NCBI GenBank assembly: GCA_020726505.1
Contig: JAHLEZ010000009.1
Coordinates: forward strand, 1,860,001 to 1,924,000
Length of the DNA: 64,000 bases
Direction: 5' to 3'
From: Leptodontidium sp. MPI-SDFR-AT-0119
Lineage: Eukaryota; Ascomycota; Leotiomycetes; Helotiales; Leptodontidiaceae
The notes beneath the pieces were generated by a model. That model saw only the letters and a list, made by a program, of their open reading frames with translations, was not told the DNA's origin and ran no database searches. Numbering within the stretch: position 1 is the first letter of the stretch; each line of letters opens with the position of its first letter. A program made the translations under genes and the position numbers. Of the stretch, positions 1 through 11,920 are shown one piece after another.

Positions 1-1580
1 GGCCGTACTAGTCGTCACATTAAATACTAATAATAAAACGATATATTTATAAATAAAAAAACTTACTAAGCTAAGGAAATCGAGCCTTTTGTATTTCAAA
101 AGCTTTAATTTAAGCTTCTAAAAGCCGCTTATTCTCTTGGTTATATTTGATGCCGATTATAATTTTTCGAACCTTTTTCCAAATAGAGAAATCTATATAA
201 AATTAGTAAAATAATTTATTAAATTATTAATAAACTTACTTGTTTCTTGATTTTCTTGAATATCTTCTTCATTTTCTTCTTCATATATATCTCTAGAATA
301 AGAGATATTATAATCGTTCTTAATAATACCTTTTAAGATATCTTAAACAACTAAATTTAATACGTAAGCTACATAAGGTGTATCACCTTGAAATTTCATA
401 GCTTTTTGAGCGTAATACTTTGTAAAAGTAGTTATAAGTGTATCGTTTGAAGAAGCGTTATCTCTTGTAATACTATTATAAAGATTGGCTTTTATAATAA
501 AAGTATTCCTTAAATACTTACCTAATAATATATCTTTAATATCAAAGCTTTTAAGAGCTTGTATTAATACCGAACTCATATAGACGCCTAAGTGTTTATC
601 GGCTAAGTCTCTCATAGCTAAAAGTCGCGAATTCATATTAAAATTCGCGTCGATCCAGTGGCTATTAAATTAGTTAGTTATTTAATAAATAAATAAAAAA
701 TAACTTACATAGTAATTCCAAGATAAGCATCTTGATTTATAGCCGTCTAAGTATCAAGAGTGAAAGAAAACCCTCCTTGAGTCTTAATTTGCTCTAATAA
801 CAAGTCTTTTAATAAAGACTTATTATTATTAAAATATAAAGTCAACTCATTAATTAAAACTTAAGAGTATAAAGGCGGTACCTCCCTTTAATAGTAAGTT
901 AGTTATAAATCCAAGTATTTATAAGTATTAGAGCGTACTTACTTATGAAGGTATGCCATTAATTTCCGAAAGCTAATACTTGTAACAGCTCTAAAAGAGA
1001 TATTATTAGAAACAACAAAGTTTAATAATAATCTCTTAAAATGAGATATTATAAAACTAGCTTCTTTTTCTTCTTCTTCTGATTCGTCGTCTTGTTAATT
1101 ATTATTATTAAAGGACTCTTTTAAGCTTAATTGACTTGTATTTCGAGTCGAATTCGAAGTAATTGTTCCTAAAATAATATTAGTAAATATTATTAATAAA
1201 AAACTTATTAATAAATTAACTTACTTAAATCAATATTATTCTTTATAGCCTCTATATTTATTAACTTATAAGAGGTTCGAAAGTGAGTAAAATAATTACT
1301 CGTAGTTTAATTAACTTTTTGATTAAGCCATTTTTTACTAATTTAAGTTAGTATAACTTTTTATTAATAGATTTAAATAAACTTACTTGCAACCTTGAAC
1401 TAAACATCGGATAATAACAGTATAGTAGTCTTCAAGCTTTTCCGGATTTGGTTTAGCTTTATCGAGAGTCTTTAATAAGTATTTAAACTTAAAAAGAGGC
1501 GGTTATAAATCAAGAGGATCTAATTCGAATTCGGCCGAGTTTTGCTTAATATTTAAAGCAATAGAAGTTGGTTGCGACAT
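1..1580 (-). pseudogene. hAT-type transposase, RIP-decayed 5' portion
   Basis: This is a cut-and-paste DNA transposase of the hAT superfamily, read leftward from an ATG at 1580 and running off the left edge of the window. The N-terminus (MSQPTSIALN...) parallels the intact hAT protein at 14463-17146 (MSQKSSIKLN...). The open piece at 343-636 contains the family signature ITRDNASSNDTLI and a decayed AHVLNLVV motif in which the usual His is Tyr. A TAA interrupts the reading about 25 codons after the start, where a CAA is expected, and the 343-636 frame also ends at TAA where the intact copy has CAA. These are C-to-T or G-to-A changes, as RIP produces. GTAAGT-type introns appear at places like those of the intact copy. 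The 3' end with the hATC dimerisation domain lies outside the window. Identification is secure; exact exon limits are not. Confidence 0.8.
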
Positions 1581-2089
1581 AGTAAAGTATACTAAAGATA
1601 TACAAGTATACTTTTAAAAGTATTTATAAGAGTATAAGTTGTTATTGATTTATTAAAGTGTTTGTTAGATAATGAAAAGTCGATTCTAAAGAGAGATTTA
1701 ATTGTCTTTATAATAAATAAACCTTTTCTAAAGAATTCTAAGACTATCGAAGCATTAATTATTAATCCTTATACTCGAAAGTACTAGAATTATATTTTCG
1801 TTACTTACTAATATTTTATTTGTAAGACTTATTAATTAATATTAAATTAGAAGTATGGCGTTGATTCTAGGAGGTTCCTTATCGCTGCCCCGCTTAATAA
1901 GCAAGATAGCGGGATCTATACTAAAATAAGATAAACTATAGCTAAAACAGGTATAGATCCCGTAAACCTTAACCTTAATTAAGCGAAACCATTTAATGTC
2001 GTATTAGTCAGCATATTATTCAAATATATTTAAATATATTTAAATCAATTCAAATTTTAATTGATTAGAATTAATTAATGAATAAAATC
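1581..2089. other. AT-rich spacer with a small hairpin
   Basis: No gene is visible. A short inverted repeat, CGGGATCTATAC at 1910-1921 and its complement at 1951-1962, could form a 12-bp stem with a 29-nt loop. The rest is AT-rich sequence with simple AATTCAATT-type repeats, probably the outer end of the decayed hAT copy or of another element. Confidence 0.4.
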
Positions 2090-2133
2090 ATTGAATTGAA
2101 TTGAATAATAGCTATTATTCAATTCAATTCAAT
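2090..2133. repeat. 44-bp perfect palindrome
   Basis: A perfect self-complementary sequence is centred on AGCT between 2111 and 2112. Its arms are built of GAATT/AATTC repeats. It lies 40 bp beyond the 3' end of the MFS coding sequence, at the border between the AT-rich transposon tract and normal gene DNA. It could be a transposon end or scar, or a cruciform-forming site; nothing decides between these. Confidence 0.8.
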
Positions 2134-2172
2134 TCATTTGACACACTTCACCTACTTCTCCTCCAAACTACT

Positions 2173-4283
2173 TCACATACTATGGACCTTGGAATGCCTA
2201 GTCCACTTTCTGAAGGTCTTTCCGTAATACCAGAAAATGATACCCGTCAAGCACCAGAGAATAATCAGGCTCATATTCGTCATGATCGGAGGGATATAGC
2301 CGCTCTTGATGATCCATGGAGTGATGAACTTCGAGAAACCGTAGCCCCATACGTTCTTGTTGACTGTGATGGCGACAAAGATCGAGCCTGCGACTGGCTT
2401 ATAGGAATCGATGGAGTATGTCGAAGATATTGAAGGGAGAGCAGCCACTTGAATACCAGCGCAGGTGTAGCCAATTATGACGATCACCTGTTTTCACTGT
2501 CAGTCTCAAGAGTTCGGTGTTTTAAAAAGGTCAGTGGAAAATTTGCTTACCTTCCAGTCCCAGTGATGCTGATATCCAACGGCCACAACTACATTTCCAA
2601 TAATCATGAGGATCACATATGGAACCATAGCCAGCAATCTCATCTCGGGCTCTCTGATACCCCTATTTCTGTTCGTCAACGTCGCCGCAACAAAATCACT
2701 CAACGGTCCGGCAGTAAATAGGCCAATCAAGGCACCAATCAGGGTCGCAAAGTTGAAAAATCCAATCTTGGTCGATGTGAAGTTGTAAGGTGGAGCAGCG
2801 AAAGCTTGGGATTGAGTGAGATTCAGAGTCAAGAACGAGGAAGCAGTCCAGGACACAATGAAAGCGGAGAATTCGACAATGGGGAAAAGTGACAAATACC
2901 ATGGGATCCAGAGTTCCATGAAGAAATTGCCCTCGTATGGTTGCCAGAGTCTCCACTGAGCTTTGGAAGGCTTGCCACGTCCAAGGTACAGATCAGTGTG
3001 CATATGGACGTGTGATAAATTGGTTTGGTTTCCCGCAACCACAGCGGGTTTTTGTGCTTGTACGGGAGCATCTTTCTCAGGATCAGTATGATCGACTGCT
3101 GAGGTGTGGTTGCCGTTCTGGGCGGGAGTTTCTTCGACTTGTTCGGCAGACCCTGACTTGAGTGGCGGAGACCCAGAGACGGTGCTATTTTGCGGCATAA
3201 AACTGCGGTTGAATTTCGTTTCTGGAAATAGGAAGATGCAGCAGACAGCTGTGAAGGCGAGCAGTGCGGTGTTGAGCCACCAGAAACTTCGCCAGCCTAG
3301 ATTTTGGGCCATAGGTCCGGAGATGATTGGTCCAACCTAGCAGACTATTAGAAACGCCTCGGGAATTTACCGAAAAAGGAAACTTACCATTAGAGAGCCA
3401 AAGTAGAACGCAAAGTACAGAGTTTGATACTTCCCTCGATCGTGAAGGAAGATCACGTCTGCGATGATTGTGGGCTGAGCTGTCTCAGCTGGTCCGGCAC
3501 CAATTCCATTAAGTCTGTATATCATCAGCTTTGTCCTTCCACTTCCCATTTCCCGTCAGCTCACATGCAAGCTCCCATGAAACTATTGTATGTATTTGCC
3601 TTTGCTCTCCAAATACTGCTGCCAAAGCATATGATCGTAGAGAGAATGAGGACCGGACGTCTGCCGAAACATGTTTGGATAGGTATCCTGCGGCACAATT
3701 GTCAACGTCGCTCTTATCGTCAAGCTTAGGTAGTAAATACCAGATAAAGTTGCTAAAACCCAGCACAAGAATCGCAACACCTGTAAATTGTACTACGTCG
3801 GTGAGGTCGTGGTGGAAAGCCTCAATGTAGTCGCCAAACATAGGTGCCTGATGCAGTGTCAGCGGTTGAGAATTACGGCGCACGCGAAAACTTTTGCTAT
3901 CGAATACGAATCAATGCCAGTGGTCCAAATCCCTGAGCGAATGAAACTAAGGTTGAGCAGAAAATTGCCGATGCCTTCCAAAGCGGACTCCAATTCTGCA
4001 GATTCATTGTCAGCTCCAATGTTTGAGTTGTGAGTGGCGGCCGACAACTTACGAGGGGATCGTGTTCGTCGTCGCTAGGTTGTGGCACCAACACCGAATG
4101 TCCTCCTGCTGAGCTTTTGACGAAGTGATGGGTTCCCACATCTACCATAATCTCGGTCCCAGGATAGATTTCCGTATGCAACTCCTGCTCCAACTCGCGC
4201 AAAGCCTGTCAAGGTAGCGAGGTCAATATTCATTCGCATTAACCGAAAGAAGTACCTACTTTCTCATCCAGATTTTGGTCCAT
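2173..4283 (-). CDS. MFS transporter, HOL1/DHA-like, eight exons
   Basis: This is a proton-coupled plasma-membrane permease of the major facilitator superfamily with about 12 membrane segments. A consistent model is 4283-4260, 4205-4053, 3995-3918, 3847-3741, 3687-3565, 3514-3388, 3336-2551 and 2487-2173, about 570 aa. Family features in order are PSDDEHDPLNWSP before helix 1, the CFGRRPVL loop between helices 2 and 3, LNGIGAGPAETAQP, then NLGWRSFWWLNT and FPETKF. A long hydrophilic central loop precedes the second six-helix half. The third intron needs a GC-AG border (donor G|GCATTG) to hold the frame, which is the one weak junction. Codons upstream of 4283 continue to resemble the family (LRPPSREVPQVRAF), so a further 5' exon may exist. 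The substrate cannot be told. The gene ends next to a transposon tract but looks intact. Confidence 0.85.
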
Positions 4284-6227
4284 AAAGGCACGAACTTGCG
4301 GTACTTCTCTGGACGGAGGTCTTAAATCGTGCAACTGAGATTGTCACAGCCTCGTGAAATCAACAGTCGCAGAGTCTCAAAGCCGCGAGAGCGGGGGCTT
4401 GTTTACTACTTAAGTCTCCCATGTGGGTCCCACTGCGTGTTCACTGCCTTGTGCTCTGTACGTTAAGGTTCATGACAAGGACTGATAGAGCAAGCCTCAA
4501 CCACGCGGGATTGCTGTACGGCAGTTACAGTTATCCATTGGATCTGAATCAATTCCATCGCAACCAATGGCTGCCAGCCTGTCAGATACCTGAAGCCATC
4601 GGAGTAACCCCTGTAAGTTTGAATCGAACTGATTTCGCTAACCACGCTCATGGGTCTCTCATTCATGGGGAGCAGCTCGCCTATTGATTCGTGGAGAGCC
4701 GGGAGGAGTTTGGGGGAAAGCGGATACAGCGAAAGCTTGACTTGGCACAAATCAGCGCTGTCAGGGCTGTCAGTTCGGGCTTTATTAGCTTGATATCACT
4801 GGTGTAGGACCTAGAAATGACCCCTGGAAAAATCCCCAATCTCAAATTCTGGAAGCCGCCGAAGGACTGCCGTCTCTCCCAAAGGAGGAATTCAGAGGAG
4901 TAAAACCGCGGTGGAAATCCGAGGAATATGAAAGCATAACTTTTGAGACATCAAGATTAACACAGAAACTCTCCGTGCTCTCATGTTTCATTCTCTTCAG
5001 ATGTTTTGCATGTCGCCGAGTTGTCGAAATTTCGTCTCCAGACTCCAAGTTCTCCATATAGCGGGGGAGGACGCCGACGCCTGTGCCATGCCTGCGCATT
5101 CATCTGTTGCCGAAATATTTTGCCGAAACGACTTCTCCTTCTTTTGTCCTCCTTATTCCATTTCGATCGTATACCGATTACGGGACGAAAAGCCTGTTTG
5201 GAGAATCTTCGACCATAAGGGTGCGCTTGCGGAACAGCCAGCGTCAATGTAACACGAATGCAACATGCTCTCCGAACAGAGATGACCAGGGGTTCAGGAA
5301 ACGGATCAAGATAGGCATGAGCTATTTGATTCTTGGTAATCAGTCCTGAATTCTGCTGAATGGTTATCCGCTCGGCTCCCACTCGACGAAATGCCCGAGA
5401 CCTCGGCAGTTTGATACCTCTGTCTTTCTTGAATTTGACTGTATACATACTGTAGGGTTTTTCGGCACGCAGGGATGGACGTTAACGATTTGTATGCGAA
5501 TTGATGGATTTCGGCCTCGGTGTCTGCGAAACCTCCGCGCCGAGTGCGAAGCTTCGATAATCCAACGCTACAAACCTTATTTCAATCGCAAATGCCCTTT
5601 CAGAACTTTATTTGATGTTGTATTAAGCATAGATCCAAGAAATCAAGAATGATTGCTCCACAAGTCTTTCCAAGCGCATGGGTTTGTTAGGCAGGGATAT
5701 AGATAGAGTTTCGAAGGGTTCAAACACTTCCTCTTATTACAAAGCACCCCCTAACCCTAAATGCTTGGTAAACACCACTGCCGGGGTTATTTCCTGTCGG
5801 CGAGCAAGTTAGGTGGTATCACCGCAGGATTTGGAGATGGGGACGCTATGTCGTTTTGATACAGTATTGCATCCGATAAATCCTCTCCGCAGCAATTAAG
5901 CGAGTCCAGATCTCCATGCCAAGTTCCAAGTTGATAACTTAATACTATTATAGTTTCTCTAAGAGAAGAGGAGAAACAGAAGGCTCTGAGGTGATGTATT
6001 TTGAACTCAAATCATTCCTCGCTGCAGCGGATCATATAAAGTCTCCCGAGACACTAAAAGAAACATCTTTCTTACAGCAAGAGTATTATCCAGCTGTGTC
6101 ACTCTTCCACTCGTTTGATACACTCTTTTGATATCTTGAGCTCTACACACTCCAACTTTGACCTCCAAGTCTTCTATTTGTCTAGATTATTCGACCTGAT
6201 ACCCTGTCTCAAGCTTTGTCTTCAAAA
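4284..6227. other. Intergenic region between the divergent MFS and TRI14-like genes
   Basis: No convincing gene is visible. Overlapping small open frames at 4981-5448 on both strands lack domain signatures and look like chance frames in GC-balanced DNA. The stretch 4803-4835 contains CCTAGAAATGACCCC, which weakly resembles the inverted-repeat end at 12101-12150. The region must hold the divergent promoters of the two neighbouring genes. Confidence 0.5.
6035..6040 (+). promoter_or_regulatory. TATA box candidate for the TRI14-like gene
   Basis: TATAAA occurs in CATATAAAG, about 190 bp upstream of the ATG at 6228 and followed by a pyrimidine-rich leader, as expected for a regulated fungal secreted-protein gene. 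No binding data are available. Confidence 0.4.
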
Positions 6228-7416
6228 ATGGCTCCTTCGATTCGCTCTTCAGCACTGGCTGGCCTGGCCTTGGTTTTCAGCACCGCTGTTGCCACCTGTC
6301 CACCATTCAACGGCACCTTAATCATCGAGAACTACCGCCTCTACCCAGAGAATCTCGATTTCGACTCCGAACAGTGCAAACTCTATCTTGGGTTCGTGCA
6401 AAGTCCACTCCAATTCTGAAGGTTATTGTTAATCGTATAGGTCCAACTTCAACTCCACGGTCATGGTGTACGATCCTTACACCCAGACGCAGGACATCAT
6501 TTCATTCCCAGGTATCACCAACATTGAGCCATTCCACGTTTCTGGCATCGACTACGATCCAAAGACTGGTACCATAGGGATTTCTGCCAATGACGGCAAC
6601 CCTTTCGTGAGTAACGGCGCCAACGTTACGGGGGGAAATGTGACCAGAGACAACTTCATCATCCGCTACAACCCAAGGTCTAAATCGATCGTTTTCAAAG
6701 CAGATCTTGCTCCTTTTATCCAAGAAGTGCAACAGCAAACCGGTTTACTCGGCAACGGCATCCAGGACATGGTGGAAGACAGCGTAGGAAACTCATACAC
6801 GTACATCACATTTGGCGCTAGAGGCCTGGCCAAGATTTCGCCTCACGGGAATGTCTCTACTTGGTACGCCACAGACCAGATTGGTACACCTAATCCGTTC
6901 TTTCCTGGTATTTATGGAGGGATGATCTTCCATGCACCAAGCAACAAGATTATCATTACCGATTCCGCAGGGGGAAGATTCAATACGTTTGACGCAGCTG
7001 CTGCCCAGGGTGTCCCAACTACCGTCGACATGACCGGCTTCCCATCAGACTACACTGGAGTATCCTGCGACGGCCTATTGAACCCTTCTCGATACGTAAA
7101 CCAATCCGTTCTTCTGTGTTCTGAGGATGCTTTCGGTACCAGTGGTTCAATTACCGTGTTCAGAACCTCCAACAACTGGGTCTCGGCAAAATACGTTGGA
7201 AGTATTGCAAATGACGACCCGCTTGCTTACGGCAGCATTCCAAGTGCAACGGTGCAGATCGCAAACTCGCTCTACATCTCCCCGTTCTTTGCTACCGATG
7301 GGCCTGTGCAAGATACTGCTGGGAACAGGACAAGTTTCCCGCTTATTGATATCACGGCAAAGGTTGATGCGCTTGTGCTTCCCGACGGAGCCACGGTTTC
7401 AAAGACATTTTGCTAG
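6228..7416 (+). CDS. Secreted TRI14-like / SMP-30-type beta-propeller protein
   Basis: The coding sequence joins 6228-6391 and 6441-7416 (intron GTTCGT...TATAG, phase 2), giving 379 aa. The first 22 or so residues (MAPSIRSSALAGLALVFSTA) form a signal peptide. The remainder resembles fungal TRI14-like/gluconolactonase-type propellers, with repeated blade-like strands such as VYDPYTQTQDI and SGIDYDPKTG, and several N-glycosylation sites (NST, NVT, NRT). Homologues are described as accessory members of the trichothecene cluster or as secreted virulence-associated proteins, with no settled reaction. No other trichothecene gene lies here, so cluster membership should not be inferred. The ATG at 6228 is chosen because it starts the signal peptide; the in-frame intron restores SNFNSTVMVYDP. 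Confidence 0.85.
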
Positions 7417-8139
7417 AGCAAGTGTCATCAAAACTGTAGATAGAAAGCGTAATAAGAAGGGTACTCAAAAAAGCAGGGTGGTTATTGCATCTGGATTTCT
7501 CAAACGAGTAATTAGAACGTGTTGGTGATAATAGATTCTGCTTGCAATGCAGCCAATATAAAGGGGTAAGGTAGGCGCCGTTAAAGTGCACGATAAACAA
7601 CTGCGTAGGCCCAAACAGTATCAGAGGGCAGGTGAAAACAGAAAAAGAAGATTGTTTGTTGCTATAACGTGGTTTATCATCGAGCGTATCATCGAGCGGA
7701 TCACGGAAAATGCCCTGAAACGAAGTTGAAGGGTTTAACTTCCCCGCTGGCAAGACGCCCACTGACTGCCGTAGGGCCGGCAGGACGCACAACTGCAAAC
7801 AACTGCCGAGGTTTCCCCAAAGGTTCTTTCCGAACGTGATTTGGAGCGCTATTCCCGAGCGGGATTAGTAACAATATGCTGTGAACCCCGCTCAAGGCCC
7901 GTCCCTCCCGATCCGGCCGAATATTATGCCAATCTAGGAATCAATACATGTTCCAAGTAGTGATTTGGACTTTCGTACGTTTATGTGGCATGACAAATAT
8001 TGGAATAATGAGCGTTCCTTACATTTAAGAACCTATGTGCATAGCCTCTCATTGTTTTGGCGTTGGTGCGGCGTTCTTACCATGTGCTCGAGACCTTTGC
8101 CATATTCGAAGCAAGAAGGACTTTCAACTTTGAAACGCA
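7417..8139. other. Intergenic, no gene seen
   Basis: This is the 3' flank of the TRI14-like gene. Small open frames on the minus strand (7352-7895) overlap its 3' end and show no family features. Confidence 0.5.
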
Positions 8140-8860
8140 ATGGATTCTTCTTCTCTATTCAGGTGCGGTGTGCAAGCATGCGGTTCGAAGGGGGCTCAAT
8201 CCATCGATAAGTCCGGGTTTACGAGGAATGGTAAACGCAAGCTGTTGTGCATCTCCTGTTGCGTGTGTGTCCCGCAGTTACTGTCTTCCTTCCGGCCCTG
8301 CTAATATGCCGTGCAGGAAAGGCTCCGGGTTTATGAGGCTGCCCGGCGCCATCGACGAGGAGTTGAGGCCCAGAAACCGTCCTCGACGTCATCTTTCACG
8401 CCAGCCTTTGACCCGCTCCTGAACTCCATACCAGAACAATTATCAACGGAACCCCGACCCAAGAGACAAAGAACAGCGGAATATGCTGCGGCGCCAGAGG
8501 CCGTGAAGCTTGCGGTGGGTTTTCTAGAGCTTGAGTTCGAGCTTCGAAAGGCTGCTTCTCAAACATTCCCACTACAGATTGCATCATCGTATATCCGAAC
8601 TTCAGTTGCCAAATATGACGACGAGCTTTCGGCTGCGTCGTTGAGATCTGTGTGCTGTTCTTGCGGCAGGTCCGTCGCCGCGCCAGATATTATAAGGTTG
8701 ATGACCAGGCCGACTTTATCCTACCCTCGTGGCGTACCCTCGATCATTGTGGTCACCACGACCACTCTTGGGACTTCTGTACAATCAGGTCATAAAAGTT
8801 TGTCAGAATTATGCACCCATAAAGTTTTCGGTTAATCTAAGACATTCTACCCCTCACTAC
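8140..8860 (+). pseudogene. Helitron-like (DUF6570-type) N-terminal fragment
   Basis: The frame opens at 8140 (MDSSSLFRCGVQACG), is split by a probable intron (GTGTGT...GTGCAG) and continues as ERLRVYEAARRHRRG through about 8690. It includes a Cys pair (VCCSCGR) typical of the N-terminal region of fungal Helitron-type rolling-circle transposon proteins. A one-base shift near 8697 moves the conserved continuation (DDQADFILP, HCGHHDHSWDFC) into another frame, which then hits stop codons. The reading ends at the border of the 16.8-kb element, suggesting that element inserted into or beside this remnant. The family assignment rests on recalled resemblance only and is moderate. Confidence 0.4.
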
Positions 8861-8865
8861 CCACA

Positions 8866-8958
8866 CTATGGCGTGCTTTAAGGTGCTCGTGTCCGAATAG
8901 AATTTTTTTCGGACATTACGGGAATCCCCCCGGTCAGATGACTAAAACATGACTTAGG
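8866..8958 (+). repeat. Left 93-bp terminal inverted repeat of the nest
   Basis: It matches the reverse complement of 25560-25652 with one mismatch (G at 8951). It holds an internal short palindrome, TCCGAAT...TTCGGA, around a T run. Confidence 0.9.
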
Positions 8959-9009
8959 CAATTAAATTTTTTCTACTAAACCTATTTTAATAATTTTTTA
9001 AGTATAATA

Positions 9010-10159
9010 AAGTAACGCTTAATAGTAACGATAAAAATCTTAACGTAAGACTTGAATTCATTTAGGTAAATAGGTATTTATTTATTTATTATTAACGATA
9101 AAGTCTATTATTTCTTTATTTTCGTTTTTACTATTTTCGTCCTCTTTATCCGAAGAAATAATAACCTTAATATTATCGTCGTCATTATTATTATCCTCCT
9201 CGTCCTCCTCGTCCTCCTTACCCTCCTTATTATCACCCTTCTTAGTCTTTAATTTCGCTAGATATTCCCTAATATTATCCGGATTATTAGCCCTCACAAT
9301 AAATACATCGAATTCTTCCTCCGAGACCTCCCGTAAATTCTATATTCCCCTAGTAATAATCTGTCTCTCTAGTCTCTTAATTATGGAAGTTAAGTGCTTC
9401 GCAAATGACTCCTGAATTATTCTTACCTTAGTACTTTTCTCTTCCTTCGATCCCTTACCTTATTATTATATTAGTTATAGTAACGCTAAATAGTAACGAT
9501 ACTTATACTTATTTGCTCGCTTAATAACTCTAATCGCTTTTCCTTCTCCTCCTTGTTAACCTTCTTTAATTACGCAGTTTCCTTATCGAGTAATATAGCC
9601 ATCTTAGTATTAATATCTTGGCCTTTATTCCGACGCCTATTATTATATATTTGCTTAGTATCTTAGAGGGCTTAATTTTGTTTGTCGGATGTTATTTTAT
9701 CGAACCTAGCCTTGCCTTTAGTAGCGTCTCTAACACGGGAACGGGCCTATAATTACATTAGCGTTATTATATAGCGTTACTATAGATTTATGACTTACTT
9801 AGCGATTAGCGGTTTTAAGTTAGCTAATTTTCTTTTAAGTATTTGCCTTAATAATATCGCGGCGGAGATCGAAACTAAATATTATAAGAGGTTATAAGAG
9901 GTTTATTATTACTACAACGCGTTACTATTAGTATTATATAAGGAAAAGGTAAGGCGATTGTGAGAATACTTACTTTAGGTTTAGTTGTTATTATTATTGT
10001 TGTTTAAGAACCTAAAAAATAAAGATATACGGCTTTACACGTGACGCGACTTCCTAGTTAGTAAGTATATCTTTATTTTTAGGTACTAATATATTACGTG
10101 TAATGTTTGCCTAGTTTGCTTCGCCACGTTAGTTAAGCGAGTTATTTATTTGCTTTATA
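9010..10159. mobile_element. Decayed AT-rich element(s) with TAACG-doublet ends
   Basis: The motif AACGCYTAATAGTAACG occurs at 9013-9030 and as variants at 9479-9500, with inverted versions near 9760-9782 and 9915. This looks like termini of small, overlapping elements. The minus-strand frame 9082-9297 is highly acidic and Lys/Asn-rich (EGKEDEEDEEDNNN). Upstream of it on the same strand are decayed helical, charged segments (FAKHLTSIIKRLERQ). No catalytic motif is visible. Confidence 0.4.
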
Positions 10160-11390
10160 CAGTCGGACCGCATCAAACACGGTAAATTTGAGAAGTTTTA
10201 ATAACTAATAAACTGTTTAATACATTATCTGCGCTAGCTTATAAGCTCTCTAAAGAATCCACTTTTATCCCGATCGGGTTAGCGGGGAAAAAGTTATTAT
10301 TATATATGCCGAGTCTTGGCGTGCCAAGAGGGGTCCAAAATATTTGAGGATTTTTCTTTTTATATATATATACTTTTTAAATCCATTAGTGAATATTTTT
10401 AGAAACTTTTTGTTTGTAAAATCCTTAATAAATATAATACAGCCTATAAGCCAAAAAATAGTGTTAGAATATTAGCTCTTATAAGTTTATTTAAACATTT
10501 TTATTTTTTATTATTATTTTAAAACCAAAAATTTATTTATTTATTATTTATTATATATATAGAGTTATTATATAAGAATTAATAATTATAATAAATATTT
10601 AGGTATTTAAAGAATAAGATTGCTTAGTCATTAGCGTAGTTAGTCTTATATTACAATCATAAAGCAATATCTTCTTGTCAAATATTTCTTCTTTTTTAAA
10701 TATCGCTTTTTATAAAGCACTTTTATAACTGCTGAGCTAGTTACCGCGCTAGTAAATAAATACAAAATCTAACCAATCAAGCTAATTCGTCTCTCTCTTG
10801 CTCTACTATTCCTTCTAGGACTATATTAAACTCTTTCATCATAGTCTCCGAAATAGTCCTATGGCCGCTTTGTTTCTTAATACACTAAGCGGCTTGTTTG
10901 ACGCTAAGCCCTTTTCGGTAAGCATCTATAAAGCGAGAAGCTCTATTATAGTACCTTCGTAGCGTATTAAGGGGACAGGAATCTAAAGCTTTAAAGTAAG
11001 CTTCTCTAGCCTAATAAATATTTCTTCTCGCTTAATTGCCAAGCTAGAACTTTACTTAAATAATTGATTTTTAAATTTCAACATTTTTAAAACCCTTTTA
11101 ATATAAAATACGTGCACGATTAAGCGGAGTAAAATGCACTTATTAGATTTTTTTTGTGGGTCTTAATTAAAAAGTTGTTCTTTATTTTAGTCAAGTCTTG
11201 GCAAGGGGTCCAAAATATTTCAGAAATTTTTTTTCCCTGATATATTTAATAGTAACTTTTTAATTACATAGTAAATTAAAAAAAGTTAAGAGGCTAAATA
11301 GCGTTATTTAATAAGGCGTATATTTTGGATTAGATAGAATTCTACTTTTTTAACATTAAAATTTTTACCGTGTTTGATGCGGTCCGACTG
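10160..11390 (-). mobile_element. Tc1-type element shell, decayed
   Basis: Perfect inverted ends CAGTCGGACCGCATCAAACA... at 10160-10186 and 11364-11390 are flanked by TA on both sides, giving a 1231-bp unit, typical of Tc1/mariner. On the minus strand around 10750-11020 a decayed frame reads as a Tyr/Arg-rich helix (YYNRASRFIDAYRKGLSVKQA), resembling the C-terminal tail of fungal Tc1-like transposases, interrupted by stops. A GGGGTCCAAAATATTT motif occurs as an internal direct repeat near both ends (about 10334 and 11205). Confidence 0.7.
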
Positions 11391-11920
11391 TATTATACTT
11401 TACTTTATACTAATAATAACTCTTCTTTAGTAATAAACAACCTTATATGCTATACGTATACACTCACCTTACCTTACCTTATATAGTAACGCCTAATAGT
11501 AACGATTATATACTAATTAACTTAAGTAAATTACAATAGTATATACTAAGTAAATTACTAAGAAAACTACTACTAAAAAAAAATCCGATAATACCTTAGT
11601 TTAACTTATTTATAAACCCCGCGAATCTTTTAATAATAAGCTTGCGGAGTATAATAGGCGTAAGACAAACTATAAGAGTCAGTATCTAAGTGGATTTTAT
11701 TATCTACTATCGCCTACTCCTTAAGATAAGAGAAAAAAAGCTAAGGCAGGATATAAGTTAAATTTATAGTAACGAAATATAATAACGTTAATATATTTAG
11801 CTCGAGCTCTTTAAGAGATACGCTTTTACTAGAAACACTATATTAGTATAATAGTTAAAAAGCTCTTATTTTAACGTCTAGTTTGTAAAATTTATAAGAA
11901 TACTAGCCATATGCGAGTCT
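11391..11920. other. AT-rich decayed sequence
   Basis: It contains another AGTAACGCCTAATAGTAACG copy at 11484-11503. There is no open frame of note. It is probably a RIP-decayed fragment of the Clr5-integrase type or a related element. Confidence 0.35.

Noticed and set aside
4981..5448. A 155-aa basic protein on the minus strand
   Set aside because: No domain, Arg-rich composition typical of a shadow frame, overlaps several equal frames on the other strand.
6228..7416. Evidence for a trichothecene cluster
   Set aside because: Only a TRI14-like protein is present; no terpene cyclase, P450 or acetyltransferase of that pathway lies in the window.
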